A DNA stretch of 64,000 nucleotides from assembly GCF_023283945.1 (NCBI RefSeq), contig NZ_JAKIKW010000003.1:1-64000 (forward strand). Reading direction: 5' to 3'. This DNA is from Shewanella gelidimarina (GTDB taxonomy: Bacteria > Pseudomonadota > Gammaproteobacteria > Enterobacterales > Shewanellaceae). Position numbers and translations under genes: made by a program. Positions 9,804 through 18,824 of this stretch are shown here, piece by piece; position 1 is the first letter of the stretch; each line of letters starts with the position of its first letter. The notes beneath the pieces are model-generated. The model was not told where the DNA came from and did not search any database. It saw only the letters and a program-made list of their open reading frames with translations.

Positions 9804-9980
9804 ATGTTGAAAAAAATGAGGCTGTTTTTGTTGCTCGGGCTTGGTAGCCTAGTACTTTTAGGTTGTGGGCAAAAAAGTGCGTTATTTAGAGCGCCGCCGC
9901 AAGATGTTAATCAAGCAGAGCAGGATCAAAAGTCGCCAGACGTAGAGCCTAAGCCAAGCGAAGAAAGTAAGAAGGACTAA
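9804..9980 (+). CDS. lptM: Small lipoprotein LptM (LPS translocon maturation chaperone)
   Basis: A 58-residue lipoprotein. Seen: a lipoprotein signal peptide MLKKMRLFLLLGLGSLVLLGCG with a lipobox ending at Cys21, then a short charged tail rich in P, E, D, K and Q. YifL/LptM of E. coli lies at the same place, just upstream of lysA/dapF, and stabilises the LptD-LptE translocon in the outer membrane. The residues right after the Cys (CGQKSALFRAPP) fit the conserved N-terminal region of LptM. It ends 4 nt before the lysA start, so it is the first gene of this operon. Confidence 0.85.
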   Translation: MLKKMRLFLLLGLGSLVLLGCGQKSALFRAPPQDVNQAEQDQKSPDVEPKPSEESKKD

Positions 9981-9984
9981 AGAC

Positions 9985-11229
9985 GTGGATCATTTTATAT
10001 ATCAAGCAGAAGAGCTTTACGCCGAACAATGTCAGGTGGCCGAGTTAGCTAAGCAACATGGCACACCTCTTTACATCTATTCGCGAGCAACGCTGGAGCG
10101 ACATTGGCATGCTTTTGATAATGCCGTTGCTAATCATCCACATCTTATCTGTTATGCGGTTAAAGCGAATTCAAATATTGCAGTATTGAATGTGCTTGCA
10201 CGTTTGGGCAGCGGTTTTGATATTGTCTCAGGCGGCGAACTTGCTCGAGTGATTGAGGCCGGTGGCGATCCCGCTAAAGTGGTGTTCTCAGGCGTCGGTA
10301 AAACGGTCGCCGAGATGGAGATGGCGTTAGAGATTGGTATCTACTGCTTTAACGTAGAGTCTGCCGCTGAACTGGAACAATTAAGTATCGTTGCACATCG
10401 AATGGGCAAGATAGCGCCAGTATCTTTACGGATCAATCCCGATGTAGATGCGGGCACGCACCCTTACATCTCTACCGGGCTTAAAGAGAATAAGTTTGGT
10501 ATTGCGATGGAAGAGGCTGAAACTATTTTCCTACGTGCCAAAGTATTACCAGGCTTAGACATTAAAGGTGTTGATTGCCATATCGGTTCTCAACTAACTG
10601 AGATTAAACCATTTTTAGATGCAATGGATCGCATGTTGGCATTAATCGATCGCCTAGCGGTTCTAGGGATCGAGATTAAGCATTTTGATGTTGGTGGTGG
10701 TCTTGGTGTCACTTATGATGATGAGTTACCACCACAACCCGACGTCTATGCCGCGGCATTACTCGAGCGTTTAGGTGAGCGAGATCTTAAGCTTATTTTT
10801 GAACCCGGCAGAGCGATTGCAGCCAACGCCGGTATTTTTGTCACTCAGGTGCTATACCTCAAAGAGAACAGCGAAAAGCGCTTTGCCTTAGTTGATGGTG
10901 CCATGAACGATTTAATTCGACCGGCGTTATACAGCGCGTGGCAAAAAATTATTCCGGCTATTGATCGTGGCGGCGAAACTCAAAGCTACGATGTGGTGGG
11001 ACCTGTGTGTGAAACCGGCGACTTTTTAGGTAAAGATCGCCAGCTTAATGTGCAAGCGGGTGACTATTTAGCCGTTCGTTCTTCAGGCGCATATGGTTTT
11101 ACCATGGCGTCGAACTATAATTCACGGCCACGAGCGGCTGAACTGATGGTTGATGGTGATAATGCGTACGTGATCCGAGAAAGAGAAAAGCTTGCCCAAT
11201 TGTGGCAAGGTGAGCAATTACTACCGTAA
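9985..11229 (+). CDS. lysA: Diaminopimelate decarboxylase
   Basis: LysA decarboxylates meso-diaminopimelate to L-lysine, the last step of the DAP pathway, using PLP. 414 aa, normal length. Seen: the PLP lysine motif YAVKANSN near residue 54, the GGG phosphate-binding loop FDVGGGLGVTY (~233), EPGRAIAANAG (~272), and the C-terminal CETGDF motif with the catalytic Cys (~343). The start is GTG, 4 nt after lptM. dapF, which supplies its substrate, follows after 65 nt. Confidence 0.97.
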   Translation: MDHFIYQAEELYAEQCQVAELAKQHGTPLYIYSRATLERHWHAFDNAVANHPHLICYAVKANSNIAVLNVLARLGSGFDIVSGGELARVIEAGGDPAKVVFSGVGKTVAEMEMALEIGIYCFNVESAAELEQLSIVAHRMGKIAPVSLRINPDVDAGTHPYISTGLKENKFGIAMEEAETIFLRAKVLPGLDIKGVDCHIGSQLTEIKPFLDAMDRMLALIDRLAVLGIEIKHFDVGGGLGVTYDDELPPQPDVYAAALLERLGERDLKLIFEPGRAIAANAGIFVTQVLYLKENSEKRFALVDGAMNDLIRPALYSAWQKIIPAIDRGGETQSYDVVGPVCETGDFLGKDRQLNVQAGDYLAVRSSGAYGFTMASNYNSRPRAAELMVDGDNAYVIREREKLAQLWQGEQLLP

Positions 11230-11294
11230 ACTCGATCAATAGAATGTAGCGTGATGGACACCATCCGCTGCGGTTACCTTTAAGGAAGTCCATC

Positions 11295-12122
11295 TTGATT
11301 CAATTCACTAAGATGCACGGTTTAGGCAATGACTTTATGGTTGTTGATGGAGTCACACAAAATGTGTTCTTCTCACCGGATCAGATCCGACGTCTAGCAG
11401 ACCGAAATTTTGGCATCGGCTTCGATCAATTGTTATTGGTTGAACCCCCGTACGATCCGGATCTTGATTTTCATTATCGAATTTTTAATGCCGATGGCAG
11501 TGAAGTGGAGCAATGCGGTAATGGCGCCCGTTGTTTTGCTCGATTCGTGAGCAATAAAGGCTTAACTCAAAAGCATAAAATTCGGGTGAGTACCTCGTCA
11601 GGCAAGATAACCTTGAGACTGGAACGAGACGGTAAAGTCACGGTTAACATGGGCGTGCCCGTGCTTGAACCGGCTAAAATACCTTTTAGCGCAAAAAAAG
11701 TGGAAAAGACCTATTTGCTAATGGCGTCCTCAGCGACTTACCTTTGTGGTGCTGTATCGATGGGTAACCCGCATTGTGTGATTGACGTTGGTGATGTAGC
11801 AAATACTGATGTCGATACTATTGGCGCCGAGTTGACCCAACATGAGCGTTTTCCTAAAGGGGTTAACGTTGGTTTTATGGAAGTGGTTAACGCTGGTTAT
11901 ATCAAACTGCGCGTTTATGAGCGCGGCGCGGCTGAAACATTAGCCTGTGGTACTGGCGCATGTGCTGCGGTGGTGGTGGGTATTTTACAAGGTAAGCTAG
12001 ACAGAAATGTACGTGTTGATCTGCCTGGTGGCACATTAATGATCAACTGGGATGGCGAAGGTAAGCCGTTATGGATGACAGGGCCTGCAGAGCACGTTTA
12101 TGATGGACAAATTCCTCAATGA
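11295..12122 (+). CDS. dapF: Diaminopimelate epimerase
   Basis: DapF interconverts LL- and meso-diaminopimelate for lysine and peptidoglycan. 275 aa, normal length. Seen: [10 protein letters not shown] at the N-terminus, the first catalytic cysteine in [13 protein letters not shown] (Cys ~73) and the second in [15 protein letters not shown] (Cys ~217), the two-base racemase pair. The start is TTG, set by TAAGGA at 11281-11286. The stop overlaps the start of the next gene by four bases (ATGA). Confidence 0.97.
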   Translation: MIQFTKMHGLGNDFMVVDGVTQNVFFSPDQIRRLADRNFGIGFDQLLLVEPPYDPDLDFHYRIFNADGSEVEQCGNGARCFARFVSNKGLTQKHKIRVSTSSGKITLRLERDGKVTVNMGVPVLEPAKIPFSAKKVEKTYLLMASSATYLCGAVSMGNPHCVIDVGDVANTDVDTIGAELTQHERFPKGVNVGFMEVVNAGYIKLRVYERGAAETLACGTGACAAVVVGILQGKLDRNVRVDLPGGTLMINWDGEGKPLWMTGPAEHVYDGQIPQ

Positions 12123-12751
12123 CAGATAACACCATGAAGCAACCGCCGTTTGACGAGATCTTGATCCGAGAATACCTGCTGGATAACCCTGATTTTTTTA
12201 GCCGTTACCCTGAGTTATTAATTGCGATGCGTATTCCTCATGCTGAACGAGGAGCCGTTTCATTGGTTGAACGTCAGCAAGAATCATTACGTCAGCGAGT
12301 CGCGCAGCTTGAAGAGGAGATCACTGCTCTACTGTCAATGGCGTCACGTAATGAGCAGATCTACATGTTTAACAGTGCACTGTCGATGCAGATGCTAAAA
12401 TGCGAAGATATGGGCGAGTTGCGTCAGGTATTATCAAGCGGCTTAAAAGAGCAGTTTCAATTTAGCCACGTTCGATTAATAACCGTGCATGACATCGACA
12501 GTGCCTTGTCTCATATTTGGAGAAAGCGTTTAGATTCAGGTTATTATTTTGGTCGATTAACCATTGAAGAGTCGAAACGCTTGTTTGGTTCTGAGGTAGG
12601 CTCAGTGGCTTTATCTCGTTTGTCTAACGAGTGTGGTCAAGTGATATTTGCTATCGCAAGTTCAGATCCTATGCACTTCCATCCCGATATGGATCATCTA
12701 TTACTTTCTCAACTCAAGCAGTTATTGGACCATCAGTTGTCTAAAATTTAA
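12119..12751 (+). CDS. DUF484 family protein
   Basis: 210-aa DUF484 protein, a GAF-like family found between dapF and xerC in gammaproteobacteria. Seen: the family N-terminus with [16 protein letters not shown], a coiled-coil ([20 protein letters not shown]), then a small alpha/beta domain. Overlaps dapF by 4 nt and precedes xerC by 13 nt. The biochemical function is unknown; a signalling or regulatory role is only inferred from the GAF-like fold. Confidence 0.9.
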   Translation: MTDNTMKQPPFDEILIREYLLDNPDFFSRYPELLIAMRIPHAERGAVSLVERQQESLRQRVAQLEEEITALLSMASRNEQIYMFNSALSMQMLKCEDMGELRQVLSSGLKEQFQFSHVRLITVHDIDSALSHIWRKRLDSGYYFGRLTIEESKRLFGSEVGSVALSRLSNECGQVIFAIASSDPMHFHPDMDHLLLSQLKQLLDHQLSKI

Positions 12752-12764
12752 CAGAGAGGCTTTA

Positions 12765-13676
12765 ATGGCTGACAATGTATCTTCGGGCACGTCACCTTGG
12801 CTTATCGATTTTGAGCGTTACCTGAAAACAGAACGACAAGTGTCACCCTACACGGTGAGAAATTACTTGTTTGAACTGAAACGAGTTGAAACATTGTTTT
12901 CAGTTAATGATAGCTGGCTAGACTTACAACATGAATCACTGCAAGCCATGCTTGCCAAACTACACCGCCAGGGGCTAAGTCCTCGCTCTTTGTCCCTGAC
13001 GCTGTCATCGATTAAACAATTTTTCGATTTCTTGCTAAGAGAGCAACAGATCTCGGTTAACCCCGCACTTAACCTTAGATCCCCGAAGCAAGGCAAACCT
13101 TTGCCTAAAAATATGGATATTGATTCCGTTACCCATCTACTCGAAATCGATGCCAATGACCCATTAAGCTATCGAGACAAGGCGATAATGGAGCTGTTTT
13201 ACTCCTCTGGTTTACGGCTTGCAGAGCTTGCAGCACTAGATGTTGCTGATATTAAATTTTCACAAGCGCAAGTCAAAGTGCTGGGCAAGGGCAGTAAAGA
13301 GCGCATCGTGCCAATTGGTCAGTTAGCATTAGATGCAATAACACAATGGCTTGATATTCGGCGTGCTATTGCCTGTGAGGATGGCGCTCTGTTTGTGACG
13401 GCAAAGGGCCGTCGCTTAGCTCACCGCAGTATTCAAGCAAGGCTAGCTAAGTGGGGCCAAGAGCAGACGCTGGGCATAAAGGTACATCCACACAAATTAC
13501 GTCACTCGTTTGCGACCCATATGCTCGAATCCAGTGCTGATTTACGTGCAGTACAGGAACTACTTGGACACGCCAATTTATCGACCACGCAAGTCTATAC
13601 CAGTCTTGATTTTCAGCATTTAGCGAAGGTGTATGATGGCGCGCATCCGCGAGCGAAAAAGGGCGGTAACAAATAA
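12765..13676 (+). CDS. xerC: Tyrosine recombinase XerC
   Basis: XerC works with XerD at dif to resolve chromosome dimers at division. 303 aa from the ATG at 12765, which has an AGAGAGG ribosome site; a longer frame back to 12648 lies inside the DUF484 gene and is not needed. Seen: N-terminal SAM-like core-binding domain (about 10-95) and a catalytic domain with Arg in [12 protein letters not shown], Lys in [18 protein letters not shown] (HxxR), [12 protein letters not shown] and the nucleophile Tyr278. The stop overlaps the next start by one base (TAATG). Confidence 0.96.
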   Translation: MADNVSSGTSPWLIDFERYLKTERQVSPYTVRNYLFELKRVETLFSVNDSWLDLQHESLQAMLAKLHRQGLSPRSLSLTLSSIKQFFDFLLREQQISVNPALNLRSPKQGKPLPKNMDIDSVTHLLEIDANDPLSYRDKAIMELFYSSGLRLAELAALDVADIKFSQAQVKVLGKGSKERIVPIGQLALDAITQWLDIRRAIACEDGALFVTAKGRRLAHRSIQARLAKWGQEQTLGIKVHPHKLRHSFATHMLESSADLRAVQELLGHANLSTTQVYTSLDFQHLAKVYDGAHPRAKKGGNK

Positions 13677-14395
13677 TGAATATCTCTATTCGACCGCAAG
13701 CATTTAGCGTGATTAGCTTTGATCTGGACGATTGTCTCTACGACAATCGACCCATCATTGCTCAAGCTGAAAAAGCCATGCAACAGTTTTTATTACAGCA
13801 TTATCCTCGTTCGACCCAATGGCAGCTAAGTGACTGGCGTCAGCTTAAAATGAGCTTATTGGCTGCGCAGCCAGCGCTTAAACACGACACCAGTTTAGCG
13901 CGATTGATGTTGCTGCAGCATGGGTTAACCGCCCTGGGTTATTCGACTGAAGAAGCTCAAAAAGGTGCCAAAGCTGGGTTAGAGCACTTTAGGTTTTATC
14001 GCAGTAACTTTAGTGTGTCGAAAGAGGTTATCGCATTACTGACGTCGCTGAAACAGCACTATCGTTTAATCGCCATAAGTAATGGTAACGTCGATTATCA
14101 ACGTATAGGGTTGGGTGACATATTTGAATTTGCGCTGAGTCCGGGTAATGGATTAAAGCAGAAGCCGGCAAAAGACATGTTTGTTCATGCAGCTCAGAAG
14201 TTGGGTACCCCACTGGCCAGTATTCTTCATATTGGCGATAGCGCCAAAAGTGATGTGGAAGGGGCAAGACGTGCAGGTTGTCAGGCGGTCTGGCTCAATC
14301 CCGGTTTTGGGGTCAAGGAATGCGCCAAGGCGCATCAACAGTTAGCGCATATTACACTCTCTGACATTCAATTACTAAAGTGCTTCATTAATTAG
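13676..14395 (+). CDS. yigB: HAD-family phosphatase, YigB type
   Basis: 239-aa haloacid-dehalogenase phosphatase. In E. coli the equivalent YigB, also after xerC, hydrolyses FMN and some sugar phosphates. Seen: motif I FDLDDCLYDN (catalytic Asp pair), motif II AISNGN, the motif III lysine region GLKQKPAKDMF, and motif IV HIGDSAKSDVEGA. The helical cap lies between about residues 20 and 100. Last gene of the lptM-lysA-dapF-DUF484-xerC-yigB run, followed by a bidirectional terminator. Confidence 0.88.
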   Translation: MNISIRPQAFSVISFDLDDCLYDNRPIIAQAEKAMQQFLLQHYPRSTQWQLSDWRQLKMSLLAAQPALKHDTSLARLMLLQHGLTALGYSTEEAQKGAKAGLEHFRFYRSNFSVSKEVIALLTSLKQHYRLIAISNGNVDYQRIGLGDIFEFALSPGNGLKQKPAKDMFVHAAQKLGTPLASILHIGDSAKSDVEGARRAGCQAVWLNPGFGVKECAKAHQQLAHITLSDIQLLKCFIN

Positions 14396-14405
14396 ATCAT
14401 ATCGA

Positions 14406-14434
14406 TAAGCCAGCTTAACGAGTAAGCTGGCTTA
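14406..14434 (+). terminator. Bidirectional terminator between yigB and the RIC gene
   Basis: TAAGCCAGCTTA-ACGAG-TAAGCTGGCTTA is a 12-bp perfect stem. AAAATATTTTT follows on the plus strand. Confidence 0.8.
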
Positions 14435-14442
14435 AAATATTT

Positions 14443-15150
14443 TTATGCTGTTAGCGCAATTGCCTGCGGGAACAAAATAGTATTTTCGATGTGAATATGT
14501 TGTTTTAAATCCGCTTCAAATTCCGCAAGGGTCGCATAACAAACTCGCCATGTGGTACAGGCGTGTGCTGGCGGTTGAAAACCATTTGTAAGCTCGCTTA
14601 TCTTGTCGAATACCTGCAGAGCATCATCATGTTCATGCAGCATGGCATTAATCGGGTTGCTGATATGGCCGAAACACGTTTGCGTTTGTGCTTGGTTGTA
14701 CAGGCCTTGAATTGCCGGAAACAAGATCTGCTCCTCTTTCATTAAATGTGGCATCAAATCATCGACTAATGCAGTGATCCAACCTGCTAGTGGCTTAATC
14801 TCACTGTGTTTCTCACCATGAGCACGGACCATTTTTTGGCTGTATTCAACTAATAACGGAGCCTTTTCTCTAACATAGCTATGGTGAGTTGCTTCAATGT
14901 AAGTCAGTAGATCTGGCAGTGGTAGCTTTGCCAGTCCTTGCTCTGTATCCACATTTGAATCTAAGCTTTGCAGCGCGCTTAATACGGCCTCAGCATCTGC
15001 ATCAAAACGAATTATTGCGCGTTCAAGTGAGATCCCGCCGCCACAGCAGAAGTCGATGCCAAATTGACTGAAAATGTGAGCGGTACGAAAATCGTTTGCA
15101 ACTAACTCTCCAACACGGGTAGCTAGCAGAACTTCTTTTGATTGAGACAT
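14443..15150 (-). CDS. ytfE: RIC-type iron-sulfur cluster repair di-iron protein (YtfE/ScdA)
   Basis: RIC proteins repair Fe-S clusters damaged by nitric oxide or peroxide. 235 aa. Seen: an N-terminal ScdA-like domain with FGIDFCCGGG (Cys35-Cys36), then a hemerythrin-like four-helix domain carrying the di-iron ligands in THHSYV, RAHGEKHSE, HLMKEEQILFP, MLHEHDDAL and HIHIENTILFP. Cytosolic. Alone in its unit, convergent with yigB. Its promoter holds a large perfect palindrome and an NsrR-like match (separate entries), which fits NO-responsive control. Confidence 0.92.
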   Translation of the reverse strand: MSQSKEVLLATRVGELVANDFRTAHIFSQFGIDFCCGGGISLERAIIRFDADAEAVLSALQSLDSNVDTEQGLAKLPLPDLLTYIEATHHSYVREKAPLLVEYSQKMVRAHGEKHSEIKPLAGWITALVDDLMPHLMKEEQILFPAIQGLYNQAQTQTCFGHISNPINAMLHEHDDALQVFDKISELTNGFQPPAHACTTWRVCYATLAEFEADLKQHIHIENTILFPQAIALTA

Positions 15151-15166
15151 GATGGCACTCCAACAA

Positions 15167-15199
15167 CTGCAAATAATATAACATGCATATTATTTGCAG
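15167..15199. promoter_or_regulatory. 12-bp perfect inverted repeat in the ytfE promoter
   Basis: CTGCAAATAATA - 9 nt - TATTATTTGCAG, 17 to 49 bp upstream of the ytfE ATG. Partly overlapping it, 15180-15202 reads AACATGCATAT-T-ATTTGCAGTTT, which fits the 11-1-11 NsrR pattern AAGATGCATTT-N-AAATGCATCTT well in the left half and only partly in the right. An NO-responsive repressor site is likely; which regulator uses it is inference. Confidence 0.5.
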
Positions 15200-15265
15200 T
15201 TTATGCTCGTCGCAATCATTACTTGAGTAAAATGCTCGGGTAATCACACTTTTACTCTGGAAATC

Positions 15266-16354
15266 TTACTTTAGAGGTATGATGATAACTTGATTACTGA
15301 CGCTTTGATGGCTGAGCATGCCACCCATGAGTATGGCTTGATGCTTATAGATAATAAGGCCGCGATGATCCATGGTTGCAGTGTCTAAAATTTCAGCTGG
15401 GTGCCATTGATGTGAAGTTAAGTCAAAGCGATGCATCAAATCTGATGGTGAGCTTGGTTGGCCGTTATAACCGATGCCATCATAGTTATAGGGGTTACTA
15501 CTGCCACCCATGAAAACAATTTGCTTAGATTGTGGTTCACCTGCTGCAGCCATACGGTAATGCGCCATAGGAGCTGGAATTGGCAACGCGTTAACGACAT
15601 TCTGCGAGTAATGAGGCAATAACTGCCAGTCAATGCGTAAGTGATTGTCAGCCTTTATTTTTCCGTAAAGGCAAATAGGAGACGCTTCAAAGGTTCTAGC
15701 TTGATTAAGCCTAGGTATAACGGTGACCCCATCGCACATAACGATTTCATTACCTACAATTCCTGCTGCTTGCCCAAAGACTGCGGGGACGGGTAACGGG
15801 CTTGCTTGCGCCCAAGTATTGTTTTTTATGTCGTAGACTTGCACCAAGTTGACGTTGCCATGTTGGTGCCAGCCACTGAGCAAGTATATATAGCGATCTT
15901 TATAGACCAGTGCCGCAGTGTCATCAACCGCCACTGGCATATCAGCAATACGCGTGTAGCTGTTATCTTTAATAGAGAAACGGTAGTTGTCAGCGGTTGA
16001 CACTTCTTCATGATCCGCTGATACGGTAAAACCACCAAACAAGTAGGCGTTCGATTTAATGCCTACCGCAATAGCGGCTAATCGACCACTGATTTTTTCA
16101 ATATGAGGCACTGAAGGCAGGCTTTGCCATTGCGTTGTTGGCTCGTCGAGTTTTAGCGCCCAAGCCTTGTTATGAATAGCGCTGTAATCTTTTTTCTCGC
16201 CTAGCCCCATAAAACTTAAAAGGTAATCACCTGTGCTGTCGCTCACCAGTGTGACTGCGTTATTAGTGACAGCTTCGGGCATGACTGCATAGGGGGCAGC
16301 AAGAGCGGGCATGGCGTTGGCGGCCATTAACAATAATAGGGCACTCATTTTCAT
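15266..16354 (-). CDS. Periplasmic kelch-repeat protein, NanM/YjhT-like
   Basis: 362-aa exported protein. Seen: signal peptide MKMSALLLLMAANAMPALAA, then kelch-type beta-propeller blades with recurring Gly-Gly pairs and spaced Tyr/Trp (AYLFGGFTVS, YIYLLSGWHQHGNVNLVQVYD, IVFMGGSSN, ILMGGMLS). Start M at 16354 is chosen over an in-frame ATG at 16405 because it gives a clean signal peptide and has AAGAG upstream. The closest well-known relative in layout is the N-acetylneuraminate epimerase NanM, but there are no sialic acid genes nearby, so the substrate is unknown. Confidence 0.7.
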   Translation of the reverse strand: MKMSALLLLMAANAMPALAAPYAVMPEAVTNNAVTLVSDSTGDYLLSFMGLGEKKDYSAIHNKAWALKLDEPTTQWQSLPSVPHIEKISGRLAAIAVGIKSNAYLFGGFTVSADHEEVSTADNYRFSIKDNSYTRIADMPVAVDDTAALVYKDRYIYLLSGWHQHGNVNLVQVYDIKNNTWAQASPLPVPAVFGQAAGIVGNEIVMCDGVTVIPRLNQARTFEASPICLYGKIKADNHLRIDWQLLPHYSQNVVNALPIPAPMAHYRMAAAGEPQSKQIVFMGGSSNPYNYDGIGYNGQPSSPSDLMHRFDLTSHQWHPAEILDTATMDHRGLIIYKHQAILMGGMLSHQSVSNQVIIIPLK

Positions 16355-16405
16355 ATGCAGACAGCTCTTATTTATACGAAATTGCAGTGTAGCAAACTGT
16401 AGCAA

Positions 16406-16732
16406 GATTGTTTTATATTGAATATGAGCGCAGTTGAACTCTTAACTGGAAAACTCATTGGATAACGTGATTGCGTTCATTGCTGGAGTTGATAATCTAT
16501 TCGGTAACGATGTGGCTCATCATCAGCGCCATGTCATCGAGGTCATATTATCAGAGCCTTAATGCTTACCGCGTAACATGCGAGCTAATGGGATGTGATA
16601 TTTATTGCGCTGAAATAGGCTCTATAGCATTAGCGGGTTAGTCATTAGGGTTTTGGTGCTAATGCTTGCTCGATAGCTTAATAATACGAGCTTGCCAATA
16701 ACAATAACAATAACAATAACAAAAGGTCAGCG
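16406..16732. other. Divergent intergenic region with a hexanucleotide repeat
   Basis: Holds the promoters of the kelch gene and the PepSY pair. At 16696-16722 the sequence is about four copies of AATAAC followed by AAAAGG, which is the probable ribosome site of the PepSY gene. No gene seen. Confidence 0.55.
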
Positions 16733-16798
16733 ATCATTTTTAGCCCAACTAAAACCCTCAAGCGAGTTTCATCGGCTTACTTTTTACATCGATGGCTG

Positions 16799-17461
16799 AT
16801 GCTATTACTTGCCGTGCCTATCGTTATTTGGTCGGTGACTGGCAGCTATTTTGTATTAATGGATCTTGGCTTTATCCGCAGTGATCATATTAGCGAACAA
16901 AGCAGAAAAAAACTCGATGCGAGCCAAATAAAATACCCCTTGGCTGCTGTATACCAACGCTACCCTAACGCTCAAACCATCACTTTAAAGGTTATGGTAA
17001 TCGGCCAATATTACCAGGTTAAACTAAAAGAAAAGTCGCTGTTACTTGATTCTAATAGCGGTGAGGTTTTAGCTGAGATAACAGAGCAACAAGCCAGAAC
17101 AATTGCTAAAGGCTTTCAGCATCAGCAATCAATTTCGCGTGAGGCAAGATTGATTAAGGTGGCACTGCTTCGGGATGTCGCCCCAGCAGAATTAGCGGCA
17201 AGACATCTACCCGTTTGGGAGATGGGTTTTGACGATAGTGCAGCAACGACCTTGTACTTATCTGCAAGCACGGGGGATCTCGTTACGCGTAGGCATGACT
17301 ACTGGCGTTTATTCGATCTGTTTTGGAAGTGGCATATCATGGACTATGACGATGGTGAGGCCATTGATAATCAATTGCTATTGATTACGACTATCGTCGC
17401 CATTATTGCTGTTATAGCGGGACTGTTTCTTATTTGGCAGCGTAGACGGAGGTATCTGTAA
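16799..17461 (+). CDS. PepSY-domain membrane protein (start uncertain, probably upstream)
   Basis: About 220 aa from the first standard start. Seen: an N-terminal membrane span MLLLAVPIVIWSVTGSYFVL, a periplasmic PepSY-like region (KYPLAAVYQRYPNAQTITLK ... DSNSGEVLAEITEQQA), a second motif block RRHDYWRLFDLFWKWHIMDYDDG, and a C-terminal span with WQRRRRY. The typical PepSY_TM start LHRWL lies just upstream in the same open frame (SPTKTLKRVSSAYFLHRWL), but that stretch has no ATG, GTG or TTG. An ATT at 16736 or ATC at 16733, behind AAAAGG, would include it. PepSY membrane proteins are often linked to iron reduction or protease control; the role here is unknown. Overlaps the next gene by one base. 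Confidence 0.75.
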   Translation: MLLLAVPIVIWSVTGSYFVLMDLGFIRSDHISEQSRKKLDASQIKYPLAAVYQRYPNAQTITLKVMVIGQYYQVKLKEKSLLLDSNSGEVLAEITEQQARTIAKGFQHQQSISREARLIKVALLRDVAPAELAARHLPVWEMGFDDSAATTLYLSASTGDLVTRRHDYWRLFDLFWKWHIMDYDDGEAIDNQLLLITTIVAIIAVIAGLFLIWQRRRRYL

Positions 17462-18279
17462 TGTTACCTGAATCAACCCAGACTAAAAATAGGAGCCAGC
17501 AACGCAAGCGAATGCCGCATTGGATTAAGGTAGCTCACTATTGGATCGGTGCCTTGGTCAGTATTCAGCTACTGCTATGGCTTATCAGCGGGCTATATTT
17601 CAACTTAACGCCCCATGACGAGATTAAAGGCATGGTGTATAACCACAGCCATAAAACAGAGCCACTCCAGCCACCATTTGTGTCGGAGCTGCTGGCAGAT
17701 ATCGCGCCGCTACTTGCTGCACATCCTCAAGTTGAAAAGCTGCGTTTGCTGAGGCTGGGTGAGCAGCCTGTTTATGTGCTTGATGCAAAGGTGCAGCGCT
17801 ATAAACATCAATGCCAACAACAAACATTGATTGATGCGTACACTGGTAAGACGTTAACCATTGATAAGCCTCGGGCGACGCAGCTTGCGCGCGATAGTTA
17901 TCAGGGCCCTGGAACCATTAGCACCGTTGAACGGATGTCAGCCCCATTCTACGATTGGCCAAAACAGTGTAATCCTCTGTGGCAGATAGCCATGGAAGAT
18001 GATTTATCGACCCGGATCTACATCAATGCCATTAATGGAGAGTTGGTAGGTCATAAAAATGATCAAACCGATATCGCAGACCTAATGTTCAAACTGCATT
18101 TTATGGATTACTTAAACCAAGGCAGCTTTAACAATCTGTTTAGTTGGCTGTTTGCGTTATTAACCCTGTTGCTCTCTTTATCTGGGCTGTATTGGGTTGC
18201 CGAAAATATAATACTTAAACGCTACAAACTTGCAGTTAAGCGCGTTAGCAAAAAGGTGTTCTTAGGCTCAAAAGAGTAG
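17461..18279 (+). CDS. PepSY-domain membrane protein
   Basis: 272-aa partner of the preceding gene (TAATG overlap). Seen: basic N-terminus, then HWIKVAHYWIGALVSIQLLLWLISGLYF (first span with conserved His and Trp), two PepSY-like periplasmic blocks (residues ~60-125 and ~130-200, with QTLIDAYTGKTL and STRIYINAINGELVG), the motif DLMFKLHFMDYLNQG, and a C-terminal span (LFSWLFALLTLLLSLSGLYW). The histidines placed near membrane faces are like those in haem-binding PepSY reductases, but this is inference. The two genes look like a duplicated pair. Confidence 0.82.
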   Translation: MLPESTQTKNRSQQRKRMPHWIKVAHYWIGALVSIQLLLWLISGLYFNLTPHDEIKGMVYNHSHKTEPLQPPFVSELLADIAPLLAAHPQVEKLRLLRLGEQPVYVLDAKVQRYKHQCQQQTLIDAYTGKTLTIDKPRATQLARDSYQGPGTISTVERMSAPFYDWPKQCNPLWQIAMEDDLSTRIYINAINGELVGHKNDQTDIADLMFKLHFMDYLNQGSFNNLFSWLFALLTLLLSLSGLYWVAENIILKRYKLAVKRVSKKVFLGSKE

Positions 18280-18824
18280 AGGTCTGTAGGGAGTGAAAAA
18301 CTTGAGTTTTAAAGGATAAAACAACTAGCCTATATTACCCTCAGGCAGAGCCGTTATCCATGTGGCTGAGTGCCAGCCATTATGCACAGTCATTATTCAC
18401 AGTTATCGCCACTTAGGACGGCACACTGATATTCTCTATGCCAAGAAAGATGATGCTAGGCCGCTAATAATTGAGATATAGTAACGCCAACATATCAATT
18501 GCTTAACGCGCATTACCAATAGCACTAAGTATTTGACCCATTCAGAGCCGCTTAACAAGTGCGGCCGACGTTTACAGCAAATGGCAAAGCCCTTTAAGTT
18601 TGGTTGTGGGCTGACGGTATCCGACTAAATGGTTATTTTGTTGCATACAAAATATGACATTCTCACCCTCCTTAGGGTTAGATTTAGGAGCCATTACCGA
18701 GAATGCCAGAGCCGAGAATAACGATTAGTTTCAATCGCCCATCTCCTACAGGGTTTTGAATTGCCGTTGAATGGTCAAACTTTTAATGCAACGGGTATAA
18801 AGCCATTTAGTTGTAGGTTTTAAT
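18280..18824. other. 545-bp gene-free stretch before the helicase gene
   Basis: No frame longer than about 40 codons with a ribosome site, no recognisable RNA gene, no inverted-repeat element ends. It could hold decayed coding sequence, but nothing can be assigned. The promoter of the helicase must be in its right part. Confidence 0.4.

Noticed and set aside
16696..16722. CRISPR or VNTR array
   Set aside because: Only about four 6-bp units; too short for a CRISPR or a minisatellite. Reported instead as a simple repeat next to a gene start.
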